DNA of 64,000 nucleotides. Origin: Roseomonas sp. KE2513. Lineage in GTDB: Bacteria; Pseudomonadota; Alphaproteobacteria; Acetobacterales; Acetobacteraceae. Shown here piece by piece: positions 24,890-33,708 of the stretch. The stretch is from positions 1-64,000 of the forward strand of contig NZ_RCVR01000024.1 of NCBI RefSeq assembly GCF_016107305.1, read 5' to 3'. How positions within the stretch are numbered: position 1 is the first letter of the stretch; every line of letters starts with the position of its first letter. Both the position numbers and the translations under genes were made by a program. The notes beneath the pieces were generated by a model. That model was not told the DNA's origin, did no database searches, and worked only from the letters and a program-made list of their open reading frames with translations.

Positions 24890-26167
24890 TCAAGGGGCGC
24901 GTGAAAGTGTAACGACGGCTTCCACCTGCGAGGACCAGAGGAACTGGTCGATCGCGACGGCCCGCTCCACCTGCCAGCCCGGCGCACGGGCGAAGGCGGT
25001 GAGGTCGCGCGCGAGAGCGGCGGGATTGCAGGAGACGTAGATCACGCGCGGGACCATGGAGCGCGCGAGGATCGCGACCTGCTCCGCAGCCCCTGCAAAG
25101 GGCGGGTCCAGCACGAGGGCCGCGGCGCCGTTCAATTCGGGGGCGAGCAGCGGCTGGCGGGCGAGGTCGCGGCGGGCGGCCCTGATGCGGGCGCCGGCGC
25201 GGCCGGCGGCGGCGTTCAGCGCCGTGACAGCCTCCTGCGCGCCCTCGAAAGCCTCCACCCGGCCGCGTGTGGAGAGAGGGAAGGAGAGAGTGCCGTAGCC
25301 GGCATGCAACTCGACGATCCGCGGCTTGCCCGGCATGCGCCGTGGCAGGCCCTCGAGCACGGCGGCGACGATGGCGGCCTCGCCCTCCGGCGTCGCCTGG
25401 AGGAAGGCGCCGGGGGCGACGGGAATGTCCACGCCCGAGAGGCGCGCAAGGGAGGGGCCGTTCTGCGCGGCCACTTCCGGCGCCTCGCGGCCGCTCTCGC
25501 GGGACCAGGCGATGCGGGGCAGGCCGGCTTCCGTGGCCAGGGCTGCAAGGGTCGCACGGTCCTTCGTGCCCAAGGGGCCGTCCGTGCGCAGCCATAGGTC
25601 CGGGCCCGTCCCGAGCAGGTTCACCATAGCCGAGCCGACGCGATGAAGGGCGGCGAGGCGCGTCATCGTCGCGCGCAGCGGATCGAGCAGGGCAAGGATG
25701 CGCGGGTGGAGGACGTGGCACTCGCGCATGTCGAAGGGATCGGCGGCACCGCGCGCGTGGAAGCCGATGGTGATGCCCTCCGGTCCGCGGCGGATGGCGA
25801 GGTCCGCACGGCGGCGGGTGTTGGGCGGGCTCGGGACGGCCGGCGCAACCTCGATGCCGGGGAAGCCGCCGCGCGCGAGGGCCTCCGCCACGCGGGCGGA
25901 TTTCCAAACGGCAACAGCATCGCCGGCCCAGTGCTGCACGACGCAGGCGCCGCAGGTGCCGAAATGGGCGCAGGGCGGCACCACGCGGTCGGAGGAGGGG
26001 CTCTCGACGGCCGAGAGGGACGCGGCGCGGCCCTCGCCGCGGGCGGGGCCGGGCTCGGCCTCCACCACTTCGCCGGGCAGGGTGAAGGGGATGAAGACGG
26101 GGCGGCGCGCCTCGTCATGCGCGATGCCGTCGCCGGCCGCGCCGATGGCCTCGATGGTCAGGCGCAT
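24890..26167 (-). CDS. rlmD: 23S rRNA (uracil-5-)-methyltransferase, RlmD/TrmA-family
   Basis: A 425-residue SAM-dependent RNA methyltransferase. The N-terminal 60 residues resemble a TRAM domain, then CAHFGTCGACVVQH plus a later Cys (ECHVLHP) form the [4Fe-4S] cluster site. The SAM motif VELHAGYGTLSFPL near residue 290 and the catalytic Cys in VIYVSCNPAALARDL near residue 380 follow. Family members methylate U1939 of 23S rRNA (RlmD) or related uridines; RlmD, RlmC and TrmA cannot be separated with certainty here. Stand-alone gene. Confidence 0.85.
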   Translation of the reverse strand: MRLTIEAIGAAGDGIAHDEARRPVFIPFTLPGEVVEAEPGPARGEGRAASLSAVESPSSDRVVPPCAHFGTCGACVVQHWAGDAVAVWKSARVAEALARGGFPGIEVAPAVPSPPNTRRRADLAIRRGPEGITIGFHARGAADPFDMRECHVLHPRILALLDPLRATMTRLAALHRVGSAMVNLLGTGPDLWLRTDGPLGTKDRATLAALATEAGLPRIAWSRESGREAPEVAAQNGPSLARLSGVDIPVAPGAFLQATPEGEAAIVAAVLEGLPRRMPGKPRIVELHAGYGTLSFPLSTRGRVEAFEGAQEAVTALNAAAGRAGARIRAARRDLARQPLLAPELNGAAALVLDPPFAGAAEQVAILARSMVPRVIYVSCNPAALARDLTAFARAPGWQVERAVAIDQFLWSSQVEAVVTLSRAP

Positions 26168-26236
26168 GGGAAGTTCCCGAAAAGCGAAGGGGCGGCCCCG
26201 CGAGGAGCCGCACCTTCCGGCCGGATCCCTGGGGGA

Positions 26237-27463
26237 TCAGCCGAAGGCGTTGAGGCCGGTCTGGGCGCGGCCGAGGATGAGGGCGTGCACGTCATGCGTG
26301 CCCTCGTAAGTGTTGACGGTCTCAAGGTTCATGACGTGGCGGATGACATGGTACTCGTCCACGATCCCGTTACCGCCGTGCATGTCGCGGGACACGCGGG
26401 CGATATCGAGCGCCTTGCCGCAGTTGTTGCGCTTCATCATGGAAATCATCTCCGGCGCGGCCTTGTGCTCGTCGAAGAGGCGGCCGAGGCGCAGCACGCC
26501 CTGCAGGCCGAGGGTAATCTCAGTCTGCATGTCCGCGAGCTTCTTCTGGATGAGCTGCGTCTGGGCGAGGGGCTTGCCGAACATCTTGCGGCCGAGCGTG
26601 TACTCGCGCGCCGCGTGCCAGCAGAACTCGGCGGCGCCCAGCGCACCCCAGGCAATGCCGTAGCGGGCGCGGTTGAGGCAGGAGAAGGGGCCGGCGAGCG
26701 ACTTCACGCCCGGCAGCCGGTTCTCCTCCGGCACGAAGACCTCATCCATCATGATCATGCCGGTGGTCGAGGCGCGGAGGGACATCTTGCCCTCGATCTT
26801 CGGCGCGGTGAGGCCCTTCATGCCCTTCTCGAGAATGAAGCCGCGCAGCACACCCTCATCATCCTTCGCCCAGACGACGAAGACGTCGGCGATGGGGGAG
26901 TTGGTGATCCAGGTCTTGGAGCCGGAGACGAGATAGCCGCCATCAACCTTCTTCGCGCGGGTGCGCATCGAGTTCGGGTCGGAGCCGGCATCGGGCTCGG
27001 TCAGGCCGAAGCAGCCCACCCACTCGCCGGTGCGGAGCTTGGGCAGGTACTTGTCCTTCTGCGCCTCGGAGCCGAAGGCGTGGATCGGGAACATGACGAG
27101 CGAGGACTGGACGGAGAAGGCGGAGCGGTAGCCGCTGTCCACCCGCTCCACCTCACGGGAGATGAGGCCGTAGGAGACGTAGCCGACGCCGGCGCAGCCA
27201 TGGCTGTCGAGCGTGGCGCCGAGGAAGCCCATCTCGCCGAACTCGTTCATGATCTCCCGGTCGAAATGCTCGTTCCGGTTGCCCATGAGGATGCGGGGCA
27301 TGAGCTTGGACTGGCAGAACTCGCGCGCGGCATCGCGGATCATCCGCTCGTCCTCGGTGAGCTGCTCCTCGAGCAGGAGGGCGTCGTCCCACACGAAGGT
27401 GCCCATCTTGCTCGGGACGCGGACCTGCGGGGCCTCCGGCATGACCTGGGTGACGACGTTCAT
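26237..27463 (-). CDS. gcdH: Acyl-CoA dehydrogenase, glutaryl-CoA dehydrogenase-like
   Basis: A 408-residue acyl-CoA dehydrogenase. [14 protein letters not shown] near residue 145 and [21 protein letters not shown] give the FAD and substrate region; the catalytic Glu sits in [17 protein letters not shown] near the C-terminus. [19 protein letters not shown] and RDMHGGNGI fit glutaryl-CoA dehydrogenase, which oxidatively decarboxylates glutaryl-CoA to crotonyl-CoA in lysine, tryptophan and aromatic degradation. The ATG at 27463 has AGAGG upstream. A 6-bp stem overlapping the stop (26224-26238) may act as a weak terminator. Confidence 0.88.
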   Translation of the reverse strand: MNVVTQVMPEAPQVRVPSKMGTFVWDDALLLEEQLTEDERMIRDAAREFCQSKLMPRILMGNRNEHFDREIMNEFGEMGFLGATLDSHGCAGVGYVSYGLISREVERVDSGYRSAFSVQSSLVMFPIHAFGSEAQKDKYLPKLRTGEWVGCFGLTEPDAGSDPNSMRTRAKKVDGGYLVSGSKTWITNSPIADVFVVWAKDDEGVLRGFILEKGMKGLTAPKIEGKMSLRASTTGMIMMDEVFVPEENRLPGVKSLAGPFSCLNRARYGIAWGALGAAEFCWHAAREYTLGRKMFGKPLAQTQLIQKKLADMQTEITLGLQGVLRLGRLFDEHKAAPEMISMMKRNNCGKALDIARVSRDMHGGNGIVDEYHVIRHVMNLETVNTYEGTHDVHALILGRAQTGLNAFG

Positions 27464-27548
27464 CTCTGCGTTCCTCTCTTGCCGTGCAGATCGTGCGAAC
27501 TGGCTGGCGCGCATCCTGCCCCAGAAGGGGTGGATCGCGCCATGCCAA

Positions 27549-27569
27549 GGAGGGGAGATGAGCCCCTCC
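27549..27569 (-). terminator. Hairpin terminator after DEAD-box helicase gene
   Basis: GGAGGGG (27549-27555) pairs with CCCCTCC (27563-27569), a 7-bp stem with 7-base loop, 11 bases past the helicase stop on the minus strand. Confidence 0.5.
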
Positions 27570-27580
27570 CCACGCGAAGG

Positions 27581-29632
27581 TCAGGCCGCTTCGGCCTCGT
27601 CCGCGTGGCGGCGCGGGCGCGGCACGGGGATGAGCATGAAGGCCGGGGTGGCGTCGCCGAAGCCGACGACGGGCGGGCCGAGGTCGTCCGAGCGGTGGCG
27701 GTAGGCCTCGCGGCGGTTGTCGCGATCGGCGCGGCGGGGGCGGTCCTCGGAGGACCAATCGCGGCCGGCGTCGCGGTTCACCTCGTCAAGCACGCGGTCG
27801 CCGGAGCGGCCCTCGCGCCGAGGGTCGCGGTCGTTGCGGGCGCGGTCCTCACGAGGCCGATCCTCGCGGCGCCCCTCGCGCGGGGCACGCTCCTCGCGAA
27901 AGCCGCCAGCCTCACGCGGGGGACGGGCCTCCCGCTCCTCGCGGGGCGGGCGGGCCTCGTCGCGACGCGGGCGGTCGCGCCCGGCGTCGCCGCCGCGCTC
28001 GCGCCGCGGCTCGCCCCGACCGCGCTCGCCACGGCCGGCATCGCGGCCCCCACGGGCGCCGCCGCGGCCCCGGCCGCGGGAGGACTTCAGCCCTTCCTGG
28101 ATCTCCTCGGGGGTCACGGGCTCCAGGCCCTCGATCGTCATCGGCGGGATCGGGCGGCCGGTCAGGCTCTCGACTGCGGCGACAGCCTTCGCCTCGTCGG
28201 CGGTGGCGAGCGTGTAGGCATGGCCCTCGCGCCCCGCGCGGCCCGTGCGGCCGATGCGATGCACGTAGTCCTCGGCATGGAAGGGCACGTCGAAGTTGAA
28301 GACGTGGGAGAGCCCGCCGATGTCGATGCCGCGCGCCGCCACGTCCGAGCAGACGAGGAGCTGAAGCTCACCGGCCTTGAACTTCTCGAGCGTCTGGAAG
28401 CGCATGGACTGGGCGAGGTCGCCGTGCAGGGCGCCGACGCTGAAGCCGTGCCGCTTGAGGCTCTTGTAGAGGATGTCGACGTCGATCTTGCGGTTGCAGA
28501 AGATAAGGGCGTTCTGCACCTGCTCGCGCTTGATGAGGCGGCGCAGCGCCTCGCGCTTCTCGCGCTCCTGCACCCAGACCAGGCCGGCGGTGATGGTGGT
28601 CGCAACCGAGGCCGGGGCGGAGACGGTGATCTCGCGCGGGTTCTGCAGGAAGGCGTCCGCCAGGCGGCGGATCTCAGGCGCCATGGTCGCGGAGAAGAAG
28701 AGGGTCTGCCGCAGGCGGGGCAGGAGGGAAACGATCCGCTCGACATCCGGGATGAAGCCCATGTCGAGCATCCGGTCGGCCTCGTCGATCACGAGGACCT
28801 TGCAGTCGGCCAGGAGGATGCGGCCGCGATCGAAGAGGTCGAGCAGGCGGCCGGGGGTGGCAATGAGGACGTCCACGCCCTTCTCGAGCACCGTCCTCTG
28901 CTCATCCATGCTCTCGCCGCCGATGAGCAGCGCATGGGTGAGGGACAGGTGCTTGCCGTACTTCACGAAGTTCTCGGCCACCTGGAGCGCCAGCTCGCGC
29001 GTCGGCTCCAGGATGAGGCTCCGCGGCATGCGGGCCTTGGCGCGGCTGCCGGCGAGGATGTCCAGCATCGGCAGGGTGAAGCCGGCGGTCTTGCCCGTGC
29101 CGGTCTGGGCGCAGCCGAGCACGTCCCGGCCCATAAGCACGACGGGGATCGCCTGCTCCTGGATCGGAGTGGGGTGGACATAGCCGGCTTCGGAGACGGC
29201 CTGGAGGATCGGATCGGAGAGACCGAGATCAGCGAAGGTCACGGGCGGGGTGCCGGTGTCCTCCTCCTCGAACTCCTCGTCCTCCTCGCTGACGGACTCG
29301 ACGCCCTCCTCTTCCAGATCGGCCGCCTCGGGCTCGTTGCGGCCGGCTTCGGCGGGCTCGCCCATCTCCATCGCGCGGATGTCGCCGGCGGCGAGGTCGG
29401 GGATGACCTCCTCCGGCTCGTCGCTCGTCGCGACAACGGGTTCGGCAGCCTCGAAGGCGGCCGGCTGATCCTCGAAACCGGCGGAACTGCCCTCGCCCAC
29501 GGGGTCGCCGTCGGCGGCGCCGAGGACGGAGCCGGCCGCACCCGCCTCAGGCGGGGCTTCCGGCGCGCGGTCCTGCGGCGCGGCGCCGTCGGCGGGAAGG
29601 GGCTGGTCGTGGTCGGTCGCGGGGTCGGTCAA
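27581..29632 (-). CDS. DEAD-box ATP-dependent RNA helicase (RhlE-like) with long charged tails
   Basis: A 683-residue helicase. The core spans about residues 130-510: Q motif (FADLGLSDPIL...PTPIQEQAIP), AQTGTGKT, PTRELALQ, DEADRMLDMGF, SAT, then helicase-C motifs including ARGIDIGGLSHV and HRIGRTGRAGREG. The first 125 residues are strongly acidic (many E, D and A) and the last 160 are Arg/Gly/Asp-rich, suited to RNA binding. The start used is TTG at 29632 with AGGA upstream; an internal ATG (MEMGEPAEAG) would shorten the acidic tail. RNA remodelling or ribosome assembly is the expected role. Confidence 0.9.
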   Translation of the reverse strand: MTDPATDHDQPLPADGAAPQDRAPEAPPEAGAAGSVLGAADGDPVGEGSSAGFEDQPAAFEAAEPVVATSDEPEEVIPDLAAGDIRAMEMGEPAEAGRNEPEAADLEEEGVESVSEEDEEFEEEDTGTPPVTFADLGLSDPILQAVSEAGYVHPTPIQEQAIPVVLMGRDVLGCAQTGTGKTAGFTLPMLDILAGSRAKARMPRSLILEPTRELALQVAENFVKYGKHLSLTHALLIGGESMDEQRTVLEKGVDVLIATPGRLLDLFDRGRILLADCKVLVIDEADRMLDMGFIPDVERIVSLLPRLRQTLFFSATMAPEIRRLADAFLQNPREITVSAPASVATTITAGLVWVQEREKREALRRLIKREQVQNALIFCNRKIDVDILYKSLKRHGFSVGALHGDLAQSMRFQTLEKFKAGELQLLVCSDVAARGIDIGGLSHVFNFDVPFHAEDYVHRIGRTGRAGREGHAYTLATADEAKAVAAVESLTGRPIPPMTIEGLEPVTPEEIQEGLKSSRGRGRGGARGGRDAGRGERGRGEPRRERGGDAGRDRPRRDEARPPREEREARPPREAGGFREERAPREGRREDRPREDRARNDRDPRREGRSGDRVLDEVNRDAGRDWSSEDRPRRADRDNRREAYRHRSDDLGPPVVGFGDATPAFMLIPVPRPRRHADEAEAA

Positions 29633-29915
29633 GCGTTGGTTCCTGTGCCGCCATCCGGCCGGCTGCGGCGGTTACGGCGGTAGTCTGGCGGAGGGGCCCC
29701 GGTCAGGGCCTGGGGTCGGGCGCGGGCGGCGTGCCGGAGGCGCCCGGCCGGTGGTCCGGCGTGGCGCGTCCGTTTCAGGCCGCGCGACACGCAGCCGCTC
29801 GCGCGCGATATGCGCCCGCAACGGCCGTGATGCAAGAAGAGAGGCACGGCGCAAGGGCCACTGGTGGCACGACGCCAGCGTTGCGCGGGGCCCGGACCGG
29901 TGGTTAGCACAGGCC

Positions 29916-30638
29916 ATGCACCGCCCGCCACTGATCCTTCTTCCCGGCCTGCTCTGCGATACGCGGCTCTGGCGCGATCAGGTGGCCGGACTGGCCGATC
30001 TGGCGGAACCGGTGGTCGCGGACCTCACCCTCGATTCGAGCCTGGGGGAGATGGCGGCGCGGGTGCTGTCGCTCGTACCGGGGCGCTTCGCGCTCGCCGG
30101 GCTCTCCATGGGCGGCTACGTGGCGCTCGAGATCATGCGGCGGGCTGGGGCAAGGGTTGAACGCCTGGCCCTGTTCGACACCTCCGCCCGCGCGGACACG
30201 GAGGAGGCGGCGCGGCAGCGGCGCGGGTTGATGTCGCTGACGAGGCGGGGTGCCTTCCGGGGCGTGACGCCGCGGCTGCTGCCCCGCCTCCTGCACCCCG
30301 CGCATCTCGAGGCGCCCCTCGCGGCCGAGGTGATGGAAATGGCGGAGCGCGTGGGGCGCGACGCCTTCCTGCGGCAGCAGGAGGCGATCCTCGGCCGGCC
30401 GGATTCTCGCGGCGATCTCGCGGGCATCGCGGTGCCCACCCTCGTTGCGGCGGGTGAAGCAGACGTGCTGACGCCGCCAGAACTCGCACGGGAGATCGCG
30501 GCGGGCATTGCCGGCGCCGCGCTGCACCTGCTGCCGGGCTGCGGGCACCTGCCGAGCATGGAGGCGCCGGAGGCGGTGACGGCCTTGTTGCGGGATTGGC
30601 TCGCCGCGCCCCTTCAAGGGGCGCCGGAGGAGACCTAA
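29916..30638 (+). CDS. Alpha/beta-fold hydrolase
   Basis: A 240-residue cytosolic hydrolase. LILLPGLLCDTRLW supplies the oxyanion region, ALAGLSMGGYVAL the nucleophile elbow (GxSxG, Ser near residue 76), GEADVLTPP the Asp and GCGHLPSMEAPEAV the His, so the triad is complete. The ATG at 29916 was chosen because homology to the fold begins there; the extra 55 upstream codons look random. It is divergent from the helicase gene with a 283-bp gap and is followed 9 bases later by a small exported protein. Confidence 0.88.
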   Translation: MHRPPLILLPGLLCDTRLWRDQVAGLADLAEPVVADLTLDSSLGEMAARVLSLVPGRFALAGLSMGGYVALEIMRRAGARVERLALFDTSARADTEEAARQRRGLMSLTRRGAFRGVTPRLLPRLLHPAHLEAPLAAEVMEMAERVGRDAFLRQQEAILGRPDSRGDLAGIAVPTLVAAGEADVLTPPELAREIAAGIAGAALHLLPGCGHLPSMEAPEAVTALLRDWLAAPLQGAPEET

Positions 30639-30647
30639 CTCCCTCTC

Positions 30648-31007
30648 ATGAGCAAGGTCAGGCGCATTCTCCTCGCGGCGGCGCTGCTGGCGTCGGCGCT
30701 CCCCCTTTCGGCACCGGCGGAGGCGCGCGGCGGGGTCTTCCTCGGCTTCGGCGTTGGGGTGCCCGCCTATCCCGCCTACCCCTACCCCTATGCTTATCCG
30801 CCGCCGGCCTATTACGTGCCGCCCTATCCTGCCTATGCGGCACCCTATCCCGCCCCTTACCCAACCTACGTGGCGCCCCGTCCGGCCGGGCAGGCCTGCT
30901 ATGCCGGGGCCTATGTCTGCCCGCTCGACCGTCCCATGGCGGCGGGCGACGCCTGCGGTTGCCCGGCCATGAACGGGCAGCGGGCCTGGGGCCGGGTCGG
31001 CAACTAG
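30648..31007 (+). CDS. Small exported Pro/Tyr/Ala-rich protein
   Basis: A 119-residue hypothetical protein. Residues 1-27 form a Sec signal peptide (MSKVRRILLAAALLASALPL...AEA). The middle is low complexity, dominated by repeating Pro-Tyr-Ala units (AYPAYPYPYAYPPPAYYVPP), and the last 35 residues hold four Cys (CYAGAYVCPLDRP...DACGCPA), which could form two disulfides. It probably sits in the periplasm or outer envelope. It starts 9 bases after the hydrolase stop. I know no function for it. Confidence 0.75.
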   Translation: MSKVRRILLAAALLASALPLSAPAEARGGVFLGFGVGVPAYPAYPYPYAYPPPAYYVPPYPAYAAPYPAPYPTYVAPRPAGQACYAGAYVCPLDRPMAAGDACGCPAMNGQRAWGRVGN

Positions 31008-31192
31008 GTCCCCGGGCGGCAGCGCGGCGTTCGTCGGAGAGGCGATGGCCTGGGTAGGGCTTAGTCCGCACCCGTGCCTTCACATCGCCCGACGTCGGTG
31101 GAGCGCGCGCGGCGCGAAGCAGGGGGCGCCGGGTGCGGGGAAACCGCGGGGCTGTGCCGTGCCTTATTCCGGCGGAGGAAGCAGCCGCACCC

Positions 31193-32335
31193 ATGACCAA
31201 CGCCAGCCTTTCCGAAACACGGGACGACGCCGCGGAGAGCATCGTCGAGCCGCGCGAGGCGGCGCGTGCGGCGGGTTTGCGGTATGTGAGCGATACCCGG
31301 CCCGGTATCCGGCGCGAGGCGAAGGGTGACGGCTTCGTCTACTACGACGTGGCGGGCAAACCCGTTCGGGACGAGGCGACGCTGGAGCGGATCCGCTCGC
31401 TCGCCATTCCGCCCGCCTATACGGATGTCTGGATCTGCCCGCAGGCGAACGGGCATATCCAGGCCACCGGGCGTGACGCGCGCGGACGCAAGCAGTACCG
31501 CTACCATCGCCGCTGGCGCGAGACGCGGGATGCCACGAAATACGAGCACATGGCCGAGTTCGCGGCGGCGTTGCCAGCCATCCGCGCGCGTGTCTCGGCC
31601 GACCTGCGGCGCAAAGGTCTGTCGCGGGAGAAGGTTCTGGCCACCGTCGTGCGGCTGCTCGAGACGACGCTCATCCGCGTCGGCAACGACGACTATGCAA
31701 AGGAGAATGGGTCCTTCGGGCTGACCACGCTTCGCAATCGGCATGTCTCGGTGAAGGGCGAGACGATGCGTTTCGCCTTTAAGGGCAAGAGCGGGAAGAC
31801 CTGGCGCCTGGGCTTGCAGGACCGCCGCGTGGCGCGGGTGGTGCGTGAGTGTCAGGACCTGCCGGGCCAGGAGCTGTTCGCCTATCCAGCCGAGGACGGC
31901 TCGCTGCACGACGTGACCTCGGGGGACGTGAACGACTACCTGCGCGAGGTCTCCGGGCGCGAGATCACCGCGAAGGACTTCCGCACCTGGGCGGGGACGG
32001 TAATGGCGGCCCTGGCCCTACGGGAGTTCGAGGCCTTCGATACGCAGGCCGCGGCGAAGCGCAACATCCGCGCCGCGATCGAGCGGGTCTCTTCGCGGCT
32101 GGGGAATACGCCCACGGTTTGCCGCAAGTGCTACGTCCATCCGGACCTCCTGGACGGCTACATGGACGGCAAGCTCGTGCTGGAGATTGCCGAGCGGGCG
32201 GAGGAGGAGCTGCGCGAGGAGATGGAGGACCTACGGCCCGAGGAGGCGGCGGTCCTGGCCCTTCTGGCGCACCTGAAGGCTGGCAAGGCAGCCGCACCGG
32301 CGAAGCGAGGCGGGGCGAAGCGTGCGCGAGCATAG
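31193..32335 (+). CDS. DNA topoisomerase IB (poxvirus/eukaryote-type)
   Basis: A 380-residue type IB topoisomerase. An N-terminal domain (residues 1-95; PAYTDVWICPQANGHIQATG) precedes the catalytic domain with YRYHRRWRETRD, LIRVGNDDYAKENGSFGLTTLR, KGKSGKTW and NTPTVCRKCYVHPDLL, whose Tyr is the expected nucleophile that attacks the 3' phosphate. The ATG at 31193 follows GGAGG. Such enzymes relax supercoils without ATP and are found sporadically in alphaproteobacteria. It ends with a Lys/Ala-rich tail. Confidence 0.92.
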   Translation: MTNASLSETRDDAAESIVEPREAARAAGLRYVSDTRPGIRREAKGDGFVYYDVAGKPVRDEATLERIRSLAIPPAYTDVWICPQANGHIQATGRDARGRKQYRYHRRWRETRDATKYEHMAEFAAALPAIRARVSADLRRKGLSREKVLATVVRLLETTLIRVGNDDYAKENGSFGLTTLRNRHVSVKGETMRFAFKGKSGKTWRLGLQDRRVARVVRECQDLPGQELFAYPAEDGSLHDVTSGDVNDYLREVSGREITAKDFRTWAGTVMAALALREFEAFDTQAAAKRNIRAAIERVSSRLGNTPTVCRKCYVHPDLLDGYMDGKLVLEIAERAEEELREEMEDLRPEEAAVLALLAHLKAGKAAAPAKRGGAKRARA

Positions 32336-32572
32336 CGCGAGGGTGGCGGGCACGCAGCTCTACTTGCTTCCCGGCCCGCCTTTGGCCTCAACCGATCCGG
32401 CACTTGCGCAGCGATCATCCGCGGCTCCCGCCTGCACCTTGGCGCGGGCGGCCGGGAACTGGCGGAGGTGGTGCTGGCACGCCGCCGAGGTGGGTGTAGG
32501 CAGGTAACTCTACAGATCGGGGATGTGGCGCGACTTCCGCATGGGGCTGTCGCGCAGCCTCTGACGACTGCC

Positions 32573-32597
32573 GGCCGGGAAGGGGACCTTCCCGGCC
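32573..32597. terminator. Strong hairpin between convergent topoisomerase IB and aldo/keto reductase genes
   Basis: GGCCGGGAAGG and CCTTCCCGGCC form a perfect 11-bp stem around GGA. It begins 9 bases after the aldo/keto reductase stop and can end transcription from both sides. The rest of the 271-bp gap holds nothing I recognise. Confidence 0.7.
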
Positions 32598-32606
32598 GTT
32601 CTCGCC

Positions 32607-33608
32607 TCAGCCGTGCTGCGTCTCGCTATCCATGTGGAGGAGCTGCGAGGCTGGATAGCGGGCGCCGGCCGCCGCGCCGGCGGGGATGGCAGCCTCGATG
32701 GCGGCGAGCGTCGCCTCGTCGAGCACGAGCTCGGCGGCGCCGAGCGCTTCCTCCAGCCGGTCCCGCCGACGGGCGCCGACCAGGGGCACGATGTCCTCCC
32801 CGCGCGAGGCGACCCAGGCGATGGCGAGTTGGGCGGTGGTCACGCCGCGCTCCGCCGCGATGGCGCCCAGGGCTTCGGCCAGGGAGAGGTTACGCGCGAG
32901 GTTCTCGCCCTGGAAGCGCGGGCTGATGGCGCGGAAGTCGCGGGCGCCGCTGCGATCCTTCGACCAGTGGCCGCTGATAAGCCCGCGGGAGAGCACGCCG
33001 TAGGCGGTGACGCCGATGCCCAGTTCCCGGCAGGTGGGCAGAATGTCGCTCTCGATGCCGCGGGAGAGGAGGGAGTACTCGATCTGGAGATCCGCGATCG
33101 GGTGCACGGCATGGGCGCGGCGGATTGTGGTGGCGCCTACCTCGGAAAGGCCGATGTGGCGGAGATGGCCCTTCTCGACCATCTCGGCCATGGCCCCGAC
33201 GGTCTCCTCGATCGGCACGTTGGGATCGAGCCGGGCAGGGCGGTAGATGTCGATGTGGTCGGTGCCGAGGCGCTGAAGGGTATAGGCAAGGAAATTCTTC
33301 ACCGCCGCTGGGCGGGAGTCGTAGCCCGCCCAGCCGGCATCGGGGTCGCGCAGGGCGCCAAACTTGACGCTGATCTGGAAACCGTCGCGAGGAAGGCTGC
33401 GCAGGGCCTCGCCGATCAGCATCTCGTTATGGCCCATGCCGTAAAAGTCGCCGGTATCGAGGAGGGTGACGCCGCGCTCCACGGCCATGGCGATCGTGGC
33501 CAGGCTCTCGGTGCGGTCGGCGGGGCCATAGAAGTCGGACATGCCCATGCAGCCGAGGCCGAGGGTGGAGACGAGGGGGCCGGTGCGGCCGAGGCGGCGC
33601 TGGTTCAT
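32607..33608 (-). CDS. Aldo/keto reductase
   Basis: A 333-residue NADPH-dependent TIM-barrel oxidoreductase. LGLGCMGMSDFYGPAD at the N-terminus, DTGDFYGMGHNEMLIGEAL with catalytic Asp and Tyr, and ISVKFG with the catalytic Lys are present; the C-terminal VGARRRDRLEEALGA binds the cofactor phosphate. The MGMS..YG start is that of the AKR13/YajO-type group. Divergent from a LysR regulator at 33707, which likely controls it. Confidence 0.92.
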   Translation of the reverse strand: MNQRRLGRTGPLVSTLGLGCMGMSDFYGPADRTESLATIAMAVERGVTLLDTGDFYGMGHNEMLIGEALRSLPRDGFQISVKFGALRDPDAGWAGYDSRPAAVKNFLAYTLQRLGTDHIDIYRPARLDPNVPIEETVGAMAEMVEKGHLRHIGLSEVGATTIRRAHAVHPIADLQIEYSLLSRGIESDILPTCRELGIGVTAYGVLSRGLISGHWSKDRSGARDFRAISPRFQGENLARNLSLAEALGAIAAERGVTTAQLAIAWVASRGEDIVPLVGARRRDRLEEALGAAELVLDEATLAAIEAAIPAGAAAGARYPASQLLHMDSETQHG

Positions 33609-33667
33609 CGGGAGGGGTCCTTACCGGTTGGGGTGCCGGAGATATGCCCTGCGGCGCCGGAGCGCTT

Positions 33668-33708
33668 AATCCCGTATGATCAGGATAATGCGTTCGGGAT
33701 TCGCGAAT
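33668..33708. promoter_or_regulatory. Candidate LysR binding region between divergent reductase and LysR genes
   Basis: The 98-bp intergenic region holds AATCCCG (33668-33674) inverted as CGGGATT (33695-33701), a nested ATCC-N10-GGAT dyad (33669-33686), and the perfect palindrome ATTCGCGAAT (33699-33708) touching the LysR start. Overlapping dyads beside a LysR start fit an autoregulatory and activating operator. Confidence 0.4.

Noticed and set aside
25643-29683. 1346-codon plus-strand open frame antisense to the RlmD, GcdH and helicase genes
   Set aside because: It covers three well-supported minus-strand genes; its translation is low-complexity and lacks any family motif. Long antisense frames are expected in very GC-rich DNA.
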